Source: Pseudomarimonas arenosa (GTDB taxonomy: Bacteria > Pseudomonadota > Gammaproteobacteria > Xanthomonadales > Xanthomonadaceae). Taken from it: DNA of 64,000 nt. The stretch lies in the NCBI RefSeq assembly GCF_014841215.1, contig NZ_JACYTR010000003.1:62001-126000 (forward strand), in the 5' to 3' direction. The notes below the pieces were generated by a model that saw nothing but the letters and a program-made list of their open reading frames with translations, did no database searches and was not told the origin of the DNA. Positions within the stretch are counted from its first letter, which is position 1; every line of letters begins with the position of its first letter. A program made the translations under genes and the position numbers. This document shows positions 20,201-29,717 of the stretch, one piece after another.

Positions 20201-21745
20201 CTAATCGAGATGGCGGTTGCGGATTTCCAGCAAGGTATCGAACTGATTGAGCACGATGTCAGTGAGATCGGGGTCGAACTTTCGGCCGCGCTCGTCGCGG
20301 AAATACTTAAGCACTTCGTCTTTCGGCCAGGCTGGTTTGTAGCAGCGAACGCTGAGCAGAGCATCGAGCACGTCCGCGATGGCGGTGATACGTCCTTCGA
20401 TGCTGATGTCCGCGCCACTCAGCCCGCGCGGATAGCCTTGGCCGTCCCAGTGTTCGTGGTGATCACGGGCCAGGCGCGCAGCGACCTGGAATACCCGTCG
20501 GTTGGATCGGCTTAGCATCTCGTAGCCCATGGTGGCATGGGTCTTCATTACCTCAAACTCGGCCTCGGTCAAACGACCGGGCTTGTTCAGGATGGCGTCG
20601 GGAATGCCGACCTTGCCGACATCGTGCATCGGCGAGGCGATGCGAATCAGTTCGGCTGCGGCCGGATCGAGTCGCGCCTGGATGGCCAGAAAGTACGACA
20701 TGTCGGCCACCCGGCGCACATGGCTGCCGGTTTCGTTGGAGCGACATTCGACCGCTTCACCGAGCAGGTAGACCATCTCTTTCTGTGACTCTTCGAGATC
20801 ACGATTGAGGTGCAGATTCTCGAACGCTACCGAAACGTTGGCGCAGAACAATTCCAACAGCTCCTGCTGGAAAATGTCGAGTGGCTCGTCCAGGCCGACA
20901 TACATGACGCTCTGCACGCCCGAACTGCTGGCATAGTGCAGCACGTAGTGATCGGGCTTGAACACTGAATTTCGTTGACGAATGGCTTCGCGGAGATCGG
21001 CGACTACCTCAGGAGGCAGCACATTCTCGGCTTCGTGGGCAATATAGGCCTGGTAGTCGCCACTGCCGGCCTCGATGATCAGGCGATGTTCTTCATGCGT
21101 ACTGGCGATCAAAGCCGGCACCGCCTTCAGATAGACCGCGTCGTCGCGCAGTTGCAGCAGGTGGGTCATTTGCATCAGGACCGCTGATGCGAAGCGCTGC
21201 AGTTCGCGCTGTTCGTAGACCGATGCCGTGGCTTCGATGACCTTCTCGAGCCCACGCTGATTGCTTTCGATGGTGACCAGATCGCGATAGGAGCGCAGCG
21301 CTGCGTAGAGCAGGGTCTTCAGCTTTTGCGCGGTGAGTTCGGTCTTGTCCTTGTAATCGTTGATGTCGTAGTTGGCGATGACTTCGTGTTCCGGGGCCTG
21401 ACCGGGCTGGCCGGTGCGCAGCACGATGCGAACGCGCCGATTGCCCAGCTCATCGCGGATGCGCTTTACCGCCTGCAAACCGGCCGCGTCATTTTCCATC
21501 ACCACATCAAGCAGGATCAGGGCGATGTCTTCATTACTGGCGATCAGCTCGACTGCCTCATTCCCGGAATAGGCATGCATCAAGTGCAGCGGACGACGCT
21601 CAAACTCGAAGTGCTGAAGCACCATTTGAGTGACGCTGTGCACCTCTTCTTCGTCATCGACAACCAACACTTTCCAGCCCGGCGAATGGGCGCCGGTCGG
21701 CGCTTCCGTGGGGTCGTCCAGCAACCAGGAATCAACTGATGACAT
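20201..21745 (-). CDS. response regulator with DUF3369 and HD-GYP domains
   Basis: A 514-residue predicted cyclic di-GMP phosphodiesterase. The receiver domain (about 25-145) has VVDDEEE and phospho-acceptor Asp80 (ILLDVVM). A DUF3369 region (about 170-335) follows, then an HD-GYP domain (about 340-500) with intact HDVGK and HHEHWDGQGYPRGL motifs. Turnover of c-di-GMP and control of motility or biofilm is the family role. No partner kinase is adjacent. Upstream on the minus strand are an isolated TTGACA (21835-21830) and an ATACG-AAAG-CGTAT dyad, but I cannot pair them into a convincing promoter. Confidence 0.93.
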   Translation of the reverse strand: MSSVDSWLLDDPTEAPTGAHSPGWKVLVVDDEEEVHSVTQMVLQHFEFERRPLHLMHAYSGNEAVELIASNEDIALILLDVVMENDAAGLQAVKRIRDELGNRRVRIVLRTGQPGQAPEHEVIANYDINDYKDKTELTAQKLKTLLYAALRSYRDLVTIESNQRGLEKVIEATASVYEQRELQRFASAVLMQMTHLLQLRDDAVYLKAVPALIASTHEEHRLIIEAGSGDYQAYIAHEAENVLPPEVVADLREAIRQRNSVFKPDHYVLHYASSSGVQSVMYVGLDEPLDIFQQELLELFCANVSVAFENLHLNRDLEESQKEMVYLLGEAVECRSNETGSHVRRVADMSYFLAIQARLDPAAAELIRIASPMHDVGKVGIPDAILNKPGRLTEAEFEVMKTHATMGYEMLSRSNRRVFQVAARLARDHHEHWDGQGYPRGLSGADISIEGRITAIADVLDALLSVRCYKPAWPKDEVLKYFRDERGRKFDPDLTDIVLNQFDTLLEIRNRHLD

Positions 21746-21887
21746 TGCCTACCGCGCGAAGTGAATTTGTGCACTTGCACCGACTATACGCTTTCGTATC
21801 GGAGCTTCGCCAGAGGCAAAAAATGAACGTGTCAAGGCATTGATTTGTACAGAATTTTGCGGCCGTTCAGGGTGGCAAGAACGCCGT

Positions 21888-24800
21888 TCAGGCAGCCGGC
21901 CGCAGTTCCTGCAACAGGTCGCGCGCCGTACGCAGTCGTGAGCCGGCATCGGGCAGGGGCAAGCGCATGCGCAACTTCTCTGGCCCGTCCAGGCTGAAGA
22001 TGCGCGGTTGCTTCTGAATCATCTGAATGATCGCCATGGGATCGATAGGCGGCTTGGCGATGAACTGGATGCGGCCGCCGTGTTCGCCGAGCTCAAGCTT
22101 GCGAATACCACGCTGCGATGCGTCAAGCTTGAGCTGTGTCACCGCGAACAGATGCTTGACCTGATCGGGCAGCAGACCGAAGCGGTCAATCATTTCGACT
22201 TGTAGCTCACGCAATTGCTCGGCATCGCGTGCTGAGGCGACGCGCTTGTATAGCGTGAGTCGCGTGTGCACATCGGGCAAATAGTCGTCGGGGATCAAGG
22301 CCGGTATATGCAGCTCGACTTGGCTGCCGTGCGCCATCGGATCATCGAAATCCGGAATGCGCCCCTGTTTGATCGAGCGCACCGCGCGCTCCAGCAGTTC
22401 GGTGTACAGGCTGAATCCGACCTCGGCAATCTGCCCGCTCTGCTCTTCGCCGAGCAGTTCGCCAGCACCGCGAATTTCGAGGTCATGGGTCGCCAGGGTG
22501 AAGCCGGCGCCGAGTTCTTCCAGTGAAGCCAAGGCTTCGAGTCGCTTCTCGGCATCCGCGGTCAAGCTGCGTTTGTCCGGTACCACCATGTAGGCATAGG
22601 CGCGATGATGCGAGCGGCCGACGCGGCCGCGCAGCTGATGCAGCTGGGACAAACCAAAGCGGTCGGCACGATTGACGATGATGGTATTGGCGCTGGGGAT
22701 GTCGATGCCGGACTCGATGATGGTCGAGCAGACCAACACGTTGAAGCGCTGCCGATGGAAGTCGAGCATGACTTGCTCCAGCTCGCGCTCCGGCATCTGG
22801 CCATGAGCGATACGGATGCGCGCTTCGGGGACCAACTCGCCGAGCTCGCGCGCCATCCGCTCGATGCTGCTCACTTCATTGTGCAGAAAGTAAATCTGAC
22901 CGCCGCGCGCCAGCTCGCGTTCAAAGGCCTCACGCATCAGCGCATTGTCCCACTCGGTGACAAAGGTCTTGACTGCCAGGCGGTGGGCCGGCGGGGTAGC
23001 GATGATGGATAGCTCGCGCAACCCGGCCATCGCCATGTTCAAGGTGCGCGGAATCGGCGTAGCGGTAAGGGTTAGCAGATGCACTTCGGCACGCAGTGCC
23101 TTCAGTGCCTCCTTTTGCCGTACGCCAAAGCGTTGCTCCTCATCGATGATCACCAGTCCGAGGTTCTTGAACTTAACATCAGCTTGAAGCAGTCGATGGG
23201 TGCCGACAATTACGTCGATGCTGCCTTCGGTCAGCTGTTGCAGCGCCGCTTTGACTTCCTTTGGCGATTTGAAGCGCGATAGCACCTCGACTCGAATGGG
23301 CCAGTCGGCAAAGCGATCACGGAAATTGCGGTAGTGCTGCTCGGCCAGCAGGGTAGTGGGTACCAGTACCGCCACCTGACGCCCGCCGTGGGCGGCGGCA
23401 AAGGCAGCGCGCACGGCGACCTCGGTCTTGCCGAACCCGACGTCGCCACAGACGACCCGGTCCATCGGTTGGCTTGATTGAAGGTCGCCCAGCACGGCCT
23501 CGATGGCATTGAACTGATCGGGGGTTTCCTCGAACGGGAATTGGGCGGCAAACTGTTCGTACAGTGGTCGATCGAGCTCGATGCTAAGACCGGCGCGAGC
23601 CTGGCGCTTGGCCTGAATTTCCAGCAATTCGGCGGCGACATCGCGTACCTTCTCGGCGGCTTTCCTGCGTGCCTTTTCCCACTGGTCTCCGCCCAGCGAG
23701 TGCAGCGGTGCCATCTCTGGCGATGCGCCAGAATAACGGCTGACCAAGTGCAACTGGCTGACCGGCACGTAGAGCTTGTCGCCCTTGGCGTATTCAATGC
23801 ACAGGAATTCGGCTGATTCGCCACCGGTGTCGAGCTTGGTCAAGCCCTGGTAGCGGCCGACTCCGTGGTCTTCATGCACGATCGGCGAGCCGACCGCCAA
23901 TTCCGAGAGGTCGCGCAGAATCGCTTCGGGTTCCCGCACCGCGCGGCGTCGGCGACGTGCCTGGCCGGCGCGTTCAGGAAACAACTGGCGCTCACTTAGC
24001 ACACAGATCGCGGGTGCGTCGAGGGCGAAGCCGTCATCCAGGCCAGCGACGGTGATCAGAAAACGTTGCGGGTGCTGCCAGACCTCAGCGAAATGCTCGC
24101 AGGTGGTGGGTCGCAGCTGGTGTTGAGCCAGCATCTCGATCAGGGCTTCGCGACGTCCGGGTGAATCCGCTGCAATCACGACCCGGCCGGGATAGTGATT
24201 CAGGAAGCCACGCAGTTCGCGCGCCGGGTCATCCAGTCGGGCTTGCAAGGGCAACTGTGGCGCCGCCACCAGGCCGGTAGCAGCCGCTTCCTGGGCACGT
24301 GGATGCCCCTCGGCCAGAAGTTCCACCCGGCTGCGCTGATTGAGCTGCTGACGCAGCAGATCAGGCGGCAGAAACAGCGCTTCGGGGGCAAGGACCGGAC
24401 GCTCACGATCGTGCCGGCGCTGTTCGTGGCGCGCACCGGTCTGTGCCCAGAAATGCTCGGCCGACTCCAGCACGCCATCGCCGATGACCAACCGGGCACT
24501 GGCGTCGAGGTAGTCGAACAGCGTTTCGGTGTGTTCAAAGAACAAGGGCAGGTAGTTCTCGATGCCGGCCGGCGTGGTACCTGACTTGAGATCCTGATAC
24601 ATCGGACAGCGGCGGGGGTCGATGTCGAAGTCGGCGCGGAGGCGTTCGCGTACTTGACTGGTGGCCTGCTCATCGACCGGAAACTCGCGCGCCGGCAGCA
24701 GGCGAACCGATTCAACCTTGTGCAAGGAACGTTGTGACTCGGGGTCAAACGTGCGGATCGAATCGATCTCGTCGTCGAGCAACTCGATGCGGTAGGGCTC

Positions 24801-25328
24801 GGGGCTGCCCATCGGAAAGATGTCCAGCAGCGAGCCCCGCACAGCGAAGTCACCGGGATCGAGCACTTGCGGCACATGACGATAGCCGGATGCTTCCAGC
24901 CGGCGTTTCTCATCATCGAGATTCAGGCGTTGCCCGTTCTGTATCAGCAGTGCATTGGCTGAGATGAAGCGGCGCGGCGGCAGGCGCTGCATCAGGGTGC
25001 TGACCGGCAGCACCAAGACACCCGCATTCGCGCTGGGCAGTTGATACAAGGTCGAGATGCGCTGTGAAACGATTTCCGGGTGCGGGCTGAAGAGATCGTA
25101 GGGCAGGGTTTCCCAGTCCGGAAAATGCAGAATTGGCCGATTGTTGAGGAAGACCCGCAGCTCCTGCTCCAAGGCCTGCGCCGAATGGCTGTCGCGGGTG
25201 ACTGCCACCACCAGCTGCGTTTCGGCGCGCACAAATTCGCTCAGGGCCAAGGCCAGGGCAGAACCGTTTGGCGGTTGGCGCCAATCGCTGCGGAGCTGTC
25301 CTTTGCGCGGGGCGGGCAGATTGAGCAT
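21888..25328 (-). CDS. mfd: transcription-repair coupling factor
   Basis: DNA translocase that removes stalled RNA polymerase and recruits UvrA. The 1146-residue protein is normal. It has a UvrB-like N-terminal region, an RNA polymerase-interaction domain around VHEDHGVGRYQGL, RecG-like translocase motifs (Walker A GDVGFGKTEV with Lys634, Walker B DEEQRFG, TATPIPRTL, FLHNEV, ESGIDIPSANTII, QLRGRVGRS) and the C-terminal TRCF domain. It is the last gene of a minus-strand run (yidD, M23, rlmJ, slp, GNAT), separated from the GNAT gene by 59 bases. Two direct GCCGTTCAG repeats occur just after its stop. Confidence 0.97.
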   Translation of the reverse strand: MLNLPAPRKGQLRSDWRQPPNGSALALALSEFVRAETQLVVAVTRDSHSAQALEQELRVFLNNRPILHFPDWETLPYDLFSPHPEIVSQRISTLYQLPSANAGVLVLPVSTLMQRLPPRRFISANALLIQNGQRLNLDDEKRRLEASGYRHVPQVLDPGDFAVRGSLLDIFPMGSPEPYRIELLDDEIDSIRTFDPESQRSLHKVESVRLLPAREFPVDEQATSQVRERLRADFDIDPRRCPMYQDLKSGTTPAGIENYLPLFFEHTETLFDYLDASARLVIGDGVLESAEHFWAQTGARHEQRRHDRERPVLAPEALFLPPDLLRQQLNQRSRVELLAEGHPRAQEAAATGLVAAPQLPLQARLDDPARELRGFLNHYPGRVVIAADSPGRREALIEMLAQHQLRPTTCEHFAEVWQHPQRFLITVAGLDDGFALDAPAICVLSERQLFPERAGQARRRRRAVREPEAILRDLSELAVGSPIVHEDHGVGRYQGLTKLDTGGESAEFLCIEYAKGDKLYVPVSQLHLVSRYSGASPEMAPLHSLGGDQWEKARRKAAEKVRDVAAELLEIQAKRQARAGLSIELDRPLYEQFAAQFPFEETPDQFNAIEAVLGDLQSSQPMDRVVCGDVGFGKTEVAVRAAFAAAHGGRQVAVLVPTTLLAEQHYRNFRDRFADWPIRVEVLSRFKSPKEVKAALQQLTEGSIDVIVGTHRLLQADVKFKNLGLVIIDEEQRFGVRQKEALKALRAEVHLLTLTATPIPRTLNMAMAGLRELSIIATPPAHRLAVKTFVTEWDNALMREAFERELARGGQIYFLHNEVSSIERMARELGELVPEARIRIAHGQMPERELEQVMLDFHRQRFNVLVCSTIIESGIDIPSANTIIVNRADRFGLSQLHQLRGRVGRSHHRAYAYMVVPDKRSLTADAEKRLEALASLEELGAGFTLATHDLEIRGAGELLGEEQSGQIAEVGFSLYTELLERAVRSIKQGRIPDFDDPMAHGSQVELHIPALIPDDYLPDVHTRLTLYKRVASARDAEQLRELQVEMIDRFGLLPDQVKHLFAVTQLKLDASQRGIRKLELGEHGGRIQFIAKPPIDPMAIIQMIQKQPRIFSLDGPEKLRMRLPLPDAGSRLRTARDLLQELRPAA

Positions 25329-25387
25329 GAGCTGGGCGGGCTGAAGAGCGGGAGGGCGCGAAGTGTACCCCAGCGGCGAAGCCGCGA

Positions 25388-25990
25388 TCAGCCGTGCTGG
25401 GCTCGAGACTTGCCGACTGCGCTGGCTCGCAGGTCTAGCACAACGCGGGTCATGCCACGCTCCTGATCGCGATGCTCACGACGAAAGCCCAGCTGTTCGG
25501 CTAGCCGCAGCATTGCGCGGTTTTCTTCCAGCACATCGCCGTACAAACAGCGCAATCGCTTCAACTTTGCCCAGCGAATCAATCGCTTCATCAGCAACTT
25601 GCCCAACCCCAGCCGGGTCAGGCAATGCCAGACCAGAATGGCAAACTCAGCTTGCTCACCGTCAGGATCAATCGATGCGCGAGCCACCGCGCCAATCCAG
25701 GCCTGACCCGGCGGCAGCGGTTCGGCCACCACCAGAGCGAATTCACGCCTGGGCAGCGGGTGAGCAAGTCGTTGCGCCATGGGCTCAGGCAGTTCGCGCA
25801 TCGGGTGCAGAAATCGCAGACGCACCTCTTCGGGCTCAAGCAAGGCAAACCCGGCACGCAACGAGGCCGCGTCCTCGCCCACGATCGGGCGCAGGATCAG
25901 TTCGCGGCCATCGGCGAGCAGCAATGATTCACGCCACGCTCCGCGGAGGCCACGTCGCTTGATCGGGCCGCGCGGCAACTGCGGTGACAT
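25388..25990 (-). CDS. GNAT family N-acetyltransferase
   Basis: A 200-residue acetyltransferase with one GNAT fold. The acetyl-CoA motif is RLGLGKLLM, and the preceding beta strand AEFAILVW is typical. The overall pattern (RELILRPIVGEDA, EEVRLRFLHPMREL, ENRAMLRLAEQLGF) resembles the GNAT module of Pat-type protein lysine acetyltransferases, here without the acyl-CoA synthetase portion. The substrate is unknown. The ATG at 25990 has AGGAG close upstream; a GTG at 26017 is possible but lacks a binding site. Confidence 0.85.
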   Translation of the reverse strand: MSPQLPRGPIKRRGLRGAWRESLLLADGRELILRPIVGEDAASLRAGFALLEPEEVRLRFLHPMRELPEPMAQRLAHPLPRREFALVVAEPLPPGQAWIGAVARASIDPDGEQAEFAILVWHCLTRLGLGKLLMKRLIRWAKLKRLRCLYGDVLEENRAMLRLAEQLGFRREHRDQERGMTRVVLDLRASAVGKSRAQHG

Positions 25991-26116
25991 CCAACTCCTG
26001 GCACGTTCAATATCCACAGGCGTACGCTGACACGGGGGCCGTGAGTGCGGACTCTAAACCGTTGTCCAGCGTTCTGGCTGCTGAATCGCGGATGACGTGA
26101 TGATGACCCCGCTGTG

Positions 26117-26638
26117 TCAGCGAACTCGAATGCCCACCCCGACACTGAAGCTGGGGCGATCAAAACGATAGTCGCGCGACCATAGGATCAATTCGCGCGC
26201 ATCGACCTCGGCCATCGGCAAGGGTTCGCCACGAAGCTTGGATTCTCGTTCGCCGGTGATCTCGCCGCGCAGGGTGATGAATCGTCCGGGCGTGAAGTCG
26301 CTGGGCGGAAGCTCGCCGGCGCGCAGGGCGATAAAGCGGCCCTGTTCTGGCGCGTCAAGCAGGGGGCGCTGCCGATGATCGAGTGGAAACGCCACAATCT
26401 CCAGTTCGGTGTAGTGCTCAAAACTGCGATAGTCGACAATCGTTCCGCCCCATAACACATCGGTGCCGCGAAAGCGCTGTGCCTGTTCGCCGGCCAGATA
26501 GGGTGCCGGGGACAGCGTGGGTGCGTCTCGAATCGGAACGCTGGCGACACAAGCGGCCAACAGCAGGGATGCCAGCGCTAGTAGCGGCCATCGAAGCGGT
26601 GTCGCTGAGCTCAGGTTGGGCGTACGCAATGCGTTCAT
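26117..26638 (-). CDS. slp: Slp family outer membrane lipoprotein
   Basis: A 173-residue lipoprotein of the Slp (starvation-inducible) family. The signal peptide ends in the lipobox LLAAC, so the mature protein starts at a lipidated Cys and probably sits in the outer membrane. Conserved stretches are FRGTDVLWGGTIVDYRSFE, TELEIVAFPLD, GRFIALRAGELP and GRFITLRGEITGERES. The function of the family is not defined. The ATG at 26638 has a strong GGAGG site and overlaps the rlmJ stop, indicating translational coupling. Confidence 0.9.
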   Translation of the reverse strand: MNALRTPNLSSATPLRWPLLALASLLLAACVASVPIRDAPTLSPAPYLAGEQAQRFRGTDVLWGGTIVDYRSFEHYTELEIVAFPLDHRQRPLLDAPEQGRFIALRAGELPPSDFTPGRFITLRGEITGERESKLRGEPLPMAEVDARELILWSRDYRFDRPSFSVGVGIRVR

Positions 26639-27489
26639 GTCGACTCCTCCTTCTGCCATACGCAGCCGGCACTGGCGCCAGATTCACCCAGTTGATCGGC
26701 CAGCCAGGCCAGCGTTGGGGCCATGCGCTCGGCGAATTGCCAGGGTGGGTTGATGATCAGCATGCCGCTGCCATTGAGTCGCAGCGGGGAGTCATCGGGA
26801 CGGATCAACAGGCGGAGGTCCAGCACGCTTTTGGCCGGCAGGGCGGCCAGGCGGCGCATGATCGGCAGCAAGCTGGATGACTGCTTGATCGGATACCACA
26901 ATGCGTAGATGCCCTGGGGCCAGCGCTGAAGTGCTTTTTGCAGGGCCGATTCGATCAGGTCGAACTCGTCGCGTTGCTGCTCGTAGGGTGGGTCAAGCAG
27001 AACCAGACCGCGGCGCTCAGCGGGCGGAACCAGGGCAGGCAGCGCTTCGTAGGCAGATCGCTGGTGCACCGCGATTCCGGCCTGACCACGCAGATTCTGC
27101 TTGAGTGCGTTGGCCTCCTCCGGGTGCAACTCGCAGACTGCCAGACGATCATTGGGGCGCAGACGCTGGGTCAGCAGGCACGGCGATCCTGGGTAGTGAT
27201 CGGGGTGCGTGCTGAAACTGTTGAGCGCGGCAAGATAATCCTGCACGGCGTCCGGCATGCTGCGGCACGCGCTGTCGCTGAGGCTTCGCAGTCTGCCGAC
27301 GCCGCTTTCGTACTCGCGCGTTGTCTGCGCTTCACTGCCACTCAATAGGTAGGCGCCGCGACCGCCATGGGTGTCGAGGAAGAACGCCGGGCTGGGCTTC
27401 TGTTGTAGCTGACGCTGCAAATCCAGCATCACGACGTGCTTCAGCACATCGGCATGATTGCCCGCGTGGAAACTATGGCGATAGTTCAT
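26635..27489 (-). CDS. rlmJ: 23S rRNA (adenine2030-N6)-methyltransferase
   Basis: Methylates A2030 of 23S rRNA. The 284-residue protein starts with the family signature NYRHSFHAGNHADVLKH. It has the N6-adenine methyltransferase motif LLDPPYEQ and a GSGMLIINPPW segment near the C-terminus. The ATG at 27489 was chosen for this signature. It lies 16 bases downstream of the M23 peptidase gene and overlaps slp by four bases, so it is inside an operon. Confidence 0.95.
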   Translation of the reverse strand: MNYRHSFHAGNHADVLKHVVMLDLQRQLQQKPSPAFFLDTHGGRGAYLLSGSEAQTTREYESGVGRLRSLSDSACRSMPDAVQDYLAALNSFSTHPDHYPGSPCLLTQRLRPNDRLAVCELHPEEANALKQNLRGQAGIAVHQRSAYEALPALVPPAERRGLVLLDPPYEQQRDEFDLIESALQKALQRWPQGIYALWYPIKQSSSLLPIMRRLAALPAKSVLDLRLLIRPDDSPLRLNGSGMLIINPPWQFAERMAPTLAWLADQLGESGASAGCVWQKEEST

Positions 27490-27505
27490 GGCTTGAACTC
27501 TTGGT

Positions 27506-28315
27506 TCAGTCGCTTGGCAGCACACTGGCTGGATCGAGGCGGGTGGTGAACCAGTTGAGGCCCCAGTGCAGGTGTGGGCCGCTGGCACGACCGGTAGCCC
27601 CGACCGCGCCGATCACCTGGCCCTGCTCAATGCGTTGCCCGGTTTTGACCTCGATCTTGGACAAATGCAGGAACACCGAACTCACGCCCTGCCCGTGGTC
27701 GAGCAGGACCGTACCGCCGGTGAGATAGAGGTCGGGGTCGGCAAAGCCCACCACCCCGGCGGCAGGGGCGTGGATCGGCGTGCCGCTGCCAGCGGCGATA
27801 TCCAAACCACTGTGTGCGGAGCCGGCCTGGCCGTTGTAGATCCGCTGACTGCCGAAGTGCCCGCTGACTCGTCCTCGAACCGGCCATCGAAACGTAGCGA
27901 TGAAGTCTTCTCGCGCATCATTGCGCTGTCGCGCACGGGTCACGCGGGCCTGCTCTTCGGCAATGCGCTGAGCGATCTCCGGTGGCGGATTGACCGTCTT
28001 CGGCGGCACTCCATCGACCCGTTCGGTGGGCCAGGCTCGCGCTTCGACCAGCACAGATTGGCGCAAGGTTGCCTGACCGGGAATGCTGACCACCAGGGTC
28101 AGTGGCCCGACCTCGTCGCGGCCAACACCAAACACGATATGTCCGTTGGCGCTCACCGCCAGCGGCTTGCCCTGCAGGCTGGCGCTGGCACCGAGGTAGC
28201 AGCACAGGCGCACCAGACTGCCTTGCTGGACGGTTCGCGGAAGTTCCGTTGCTTGCGCCTGGCTAGCAGAAAGTGCCGCCAGCCCGGCCAGTACCCAGCG
28301 GCTGGAAGCGCGCAT
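27506..28315 (-). CDS. M23 family metallopeptidase (LytM domain)
   Basis: A 269-residue exported protein with an N-terminal signal (about residues 1-22, ending ASQAQA), an uncharacterised beta-rich region, a short coiled coil with Glu/Arg/Ala (about 120-150) and a C-terminal LytM/M23 domain. Zinc ligands are intact: HSGLDIA supplies His and Asp, and HLHW supplies the later His. It is a likely peptidoglycan endopeptidase, but it could also act as an amidase activator. It starts 17 bases after yidD and precedes rlmJ by 16 bases. An in-frame upstream GTG is an alternative start. Confidence 0.9.
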   Translation of the reverse strand: MRASSRWVLAGLAALSASQAQATELPRTVQQGSLVRLCCYLGASASLQGKPLAVSANGHIVFGVGRDEVGPLTLVVSIPGQATLRQSVLVEARAWPTERVDGVPPKTVNPPPEIAQRIAEEQARVTRARQRNDAREDFIATFRWPVRGRVSGHFGSQRIYNGQAGSAHSGLDIAAGSGTPIHAPAAGVVGFADPDLYLTGGTVLLDHGQGVSSVFLHLSKIEVKTGQRIEQGQVIGAVGATGRASGPHLHWGLNWFTTRLDPASVLPSD

Positions 28316-28332
28316 TCCGATCGAGAATCGGC

Positions 28333-28554
28333 TCACGGCTTGCGTTCCGGCACCGGGTCGTAGCCACCCTCGCTCAGGGGGTGACAGCGGGCCAGCCGTT
28401 TGGCTGCCAGCCAGCTGCCGCGAACGTGGCCGTGCTTGCTGATCGCTTCTGCTGCATACTCCGAGCAGCTCGGATGGAACCGACAGCGTGGGCCCAGCAT
28501 CGGGCTGATGAATCGCTTGTACCAGCGAAGGATGAACAGGAGGGGTGAAGTCAA
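28333..28554 (-). CDS. yidD: YidD membrane protein insertion factor
   Basis: A 73-residue YidD-type protein, thought to help YidC-dependent membrane insertion. The Cys motif and core [19 protein letters not shown] are characteristic, followed by [15 protein letters not shown]. The usual neighbours rnpA, yidC and rpmH are not here, so the gene has been relocated or duplicated. No ATG or GTG is in frame at the right place; TTG at 28554 gives a protein of normal length, but no ribosome binding site is visible, so the start is uncertain. Confidence 0.87.
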   Translation of the reverse strand: MTSPLLFILRWYKRFISPMLGPRCRFHPSCSEYAAEAISKHGHVRGSWLAAKRLARCHPLSEGGYDPVPERKP

Positions 28555-28585
28555 GGCGTGGGCTCGGGGAGCGGGGCGACAACGG

Positions 28586-28614
28586 TTGCCGCCGATGCGC
28601 GGGTAGGCTATAAC
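28586..28614 (+). promoter_or_regulatory. sigma70-type promoter of the DksA-like gene
   Basis: TTGCCG (28586-28591) and TATAAC (28609-28614) are separated by exactly 17 bases, matching four of six and five of six consensus positions. Transcription would start about 28621, leaving a leader of roughly 37 bases before the GTG at 28658. It overlaps the divergent yidD leader region. Confidence 0.6.
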
Positions 28615-28657
28615 ACGCGGCCGCTTGGCCTCAACAATCAAGCTCAGGGATCCGAAC

Positions 28658-29635
28658 GTGGCAGCAAAATCGAAGACAGCGTCAAAGAAGACCGTAGCCA
28701 AGAAGCCGGCGACGAAACCCAAGGCGACCAAGGCCGTCGCAAAAACCAGCAAGAGCGCGAAATCCAGCAAGTCCAGCAGTTCGACCGCGGACAAGGGACC
28801 GGTAAAGAAGATTGCCAACGCTCTGGCAAAGCTGGTGAAACCGGCTGCCAAGACGGCGCCGGCGAAAACAGCGACCAAGGCGACGAGCAAGACCAGCGCC
28901 AAAGTCGCGGCAAGCAAGAAGCCGGCGGCCAAGAAGGCGGCCGGTTCGACTCGCGAAAATGCCAAGGCGACCACGGCCAAGCCGAGCGCAAGCAAGCAAA
29001 CTGCAAAGACTTCAAAGGCGAGCACAGCGAAAGCGGTGAGCGCCACTTCCAAAACCGTGTCTGCCAAGGACACCGACGCAAATGCAAGGAAAGCAATGCC
29101 CGTTGTAAGCTCTAATGCGCGCAGCGTCGCGCGCGCCGGTGATTCCGGCGTCAAAGCGAAGGCTGTAAAGCCCAGTAAGCCGAGTAGCGTGAATGAAGTG
29201 CCACAAGTAGCCGCCCCCGTGCGCGTCGAGCTCCCTGATGGTTATCGCCCCAGCTCGGGCGATTCCGACTATATGGGGCCGATGCATTTGGAATACTTCC
29301 GCCAGAAATTGCTCAATTGGCGCAATGAGCTGGTGGAGGAGTCCAAGCAGACCATCGACAATCTGCGCGAGGAAGTGCGCGATGTGGGCGATGAAGCCGA
29401 GCGCGCCACCCGGGAAACGGAGAATTCCCTGGAACTGCGCACCCGCGATCGCTACCGCAAGCTGATCGCCAAGATCGACAAGGCGCTGAAGCGCATTGAC
29501 GACGGCTCCTATGGTTTCTGCGAGGAGACCGGCGAAGAGATTGGCATCGAACGCCTCGAGGCCCGACCGATCGCCACCCTGTGCCTGGATGCGCAGGAGC
29601 GCTGGGAGCACCGACAGAAGTTGATGGGCGACTAA
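28658..29635 (+). CDS. DksA/TraR-like protein with histone H1-like tail
   Basis: A 325-residue protein. Residues 1 to about 185 are a low-complexity Lys/Ala/Ser/Thr tail ([17 protein letters not shown]) like histone H1 or AlgP. Residues about 197-325 are a DksA domain: coiled-coil arms around a DEAERAT tip (E. coli DksA Asp71 kept, Asp74 replaced by Glu), [14 protein letters not shown] and the zinc region [27 protein letters not shown]. Only the first Cys of each CxxC pair remains (288 and 309), so zinc binding by four cysteines is excluded. It probably acts on RNA polymerase with ppGpp; DNA or RNA binding by the tail is inference. GTG start follows CAGGGA. Confidence 0.88.
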   Translation: MAAKSKTASKKTVAKKPATKPKATKAVAKTSKSAKSSKSSSSTADKGPVKKIANALAKLVKPAAKTAPAKTATKATSKTSAKVAASKKPAAKKAAGSTRENAKATTAKPSASKQTAKTSKASTAKAVSATSKTVSAKDTDANARKAMPVVSSNARSVARAGDSGVKAKAVKPSKPSSVNEVPQVAAPVRVELPDGYRPSSGDSDYMGPMHLEYFRQKLLNWRNELVEESKQTIDNLREEVRDVGDEAERATRETENSLELRTRDRYRKLIAKIDKALKRIDDGSYGFCEETGEEIGIERLEARPIATLCLDAQERWEHRQKLMGD

Positions 29636-29657
29636 GGCTCAGCCACTACGAAACAAG

Positions 29658-29685
29658 AAACGCCGCGCATTGCGCGGCGTTTTAC
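29658..29685 (+). terminator. rho-independent terminator of the DksA-like gene
   Basis: AACGCCGCGC and GCGCGGCGTT form a stem of about ten base pairs with a three-base loop, followed by TTTACTTT. It lies 23 bases after the stop and also faces the convergent TetR gene. Confidence 0.85.
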
Positions 29686-29717
29686 TTTGCTGCGGTGCCA
29701 ACGAGGCTAGCCCACGC

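Noticed and set aside
21830-21835. Perfect TTGACA upstream of the HD-GYP gene
   Set aside because: No -10 element occurs 16-18 bases downstream on that strand, so I do not call a promoter.
28644-29154. Minus-strand frames opposite the Lys/Ala-rich tail, including a longer form of YidD
   Set aside because: They are read through the complement of low-complexity AAG/GCC codons; YidD similarity begins only at about 28554.
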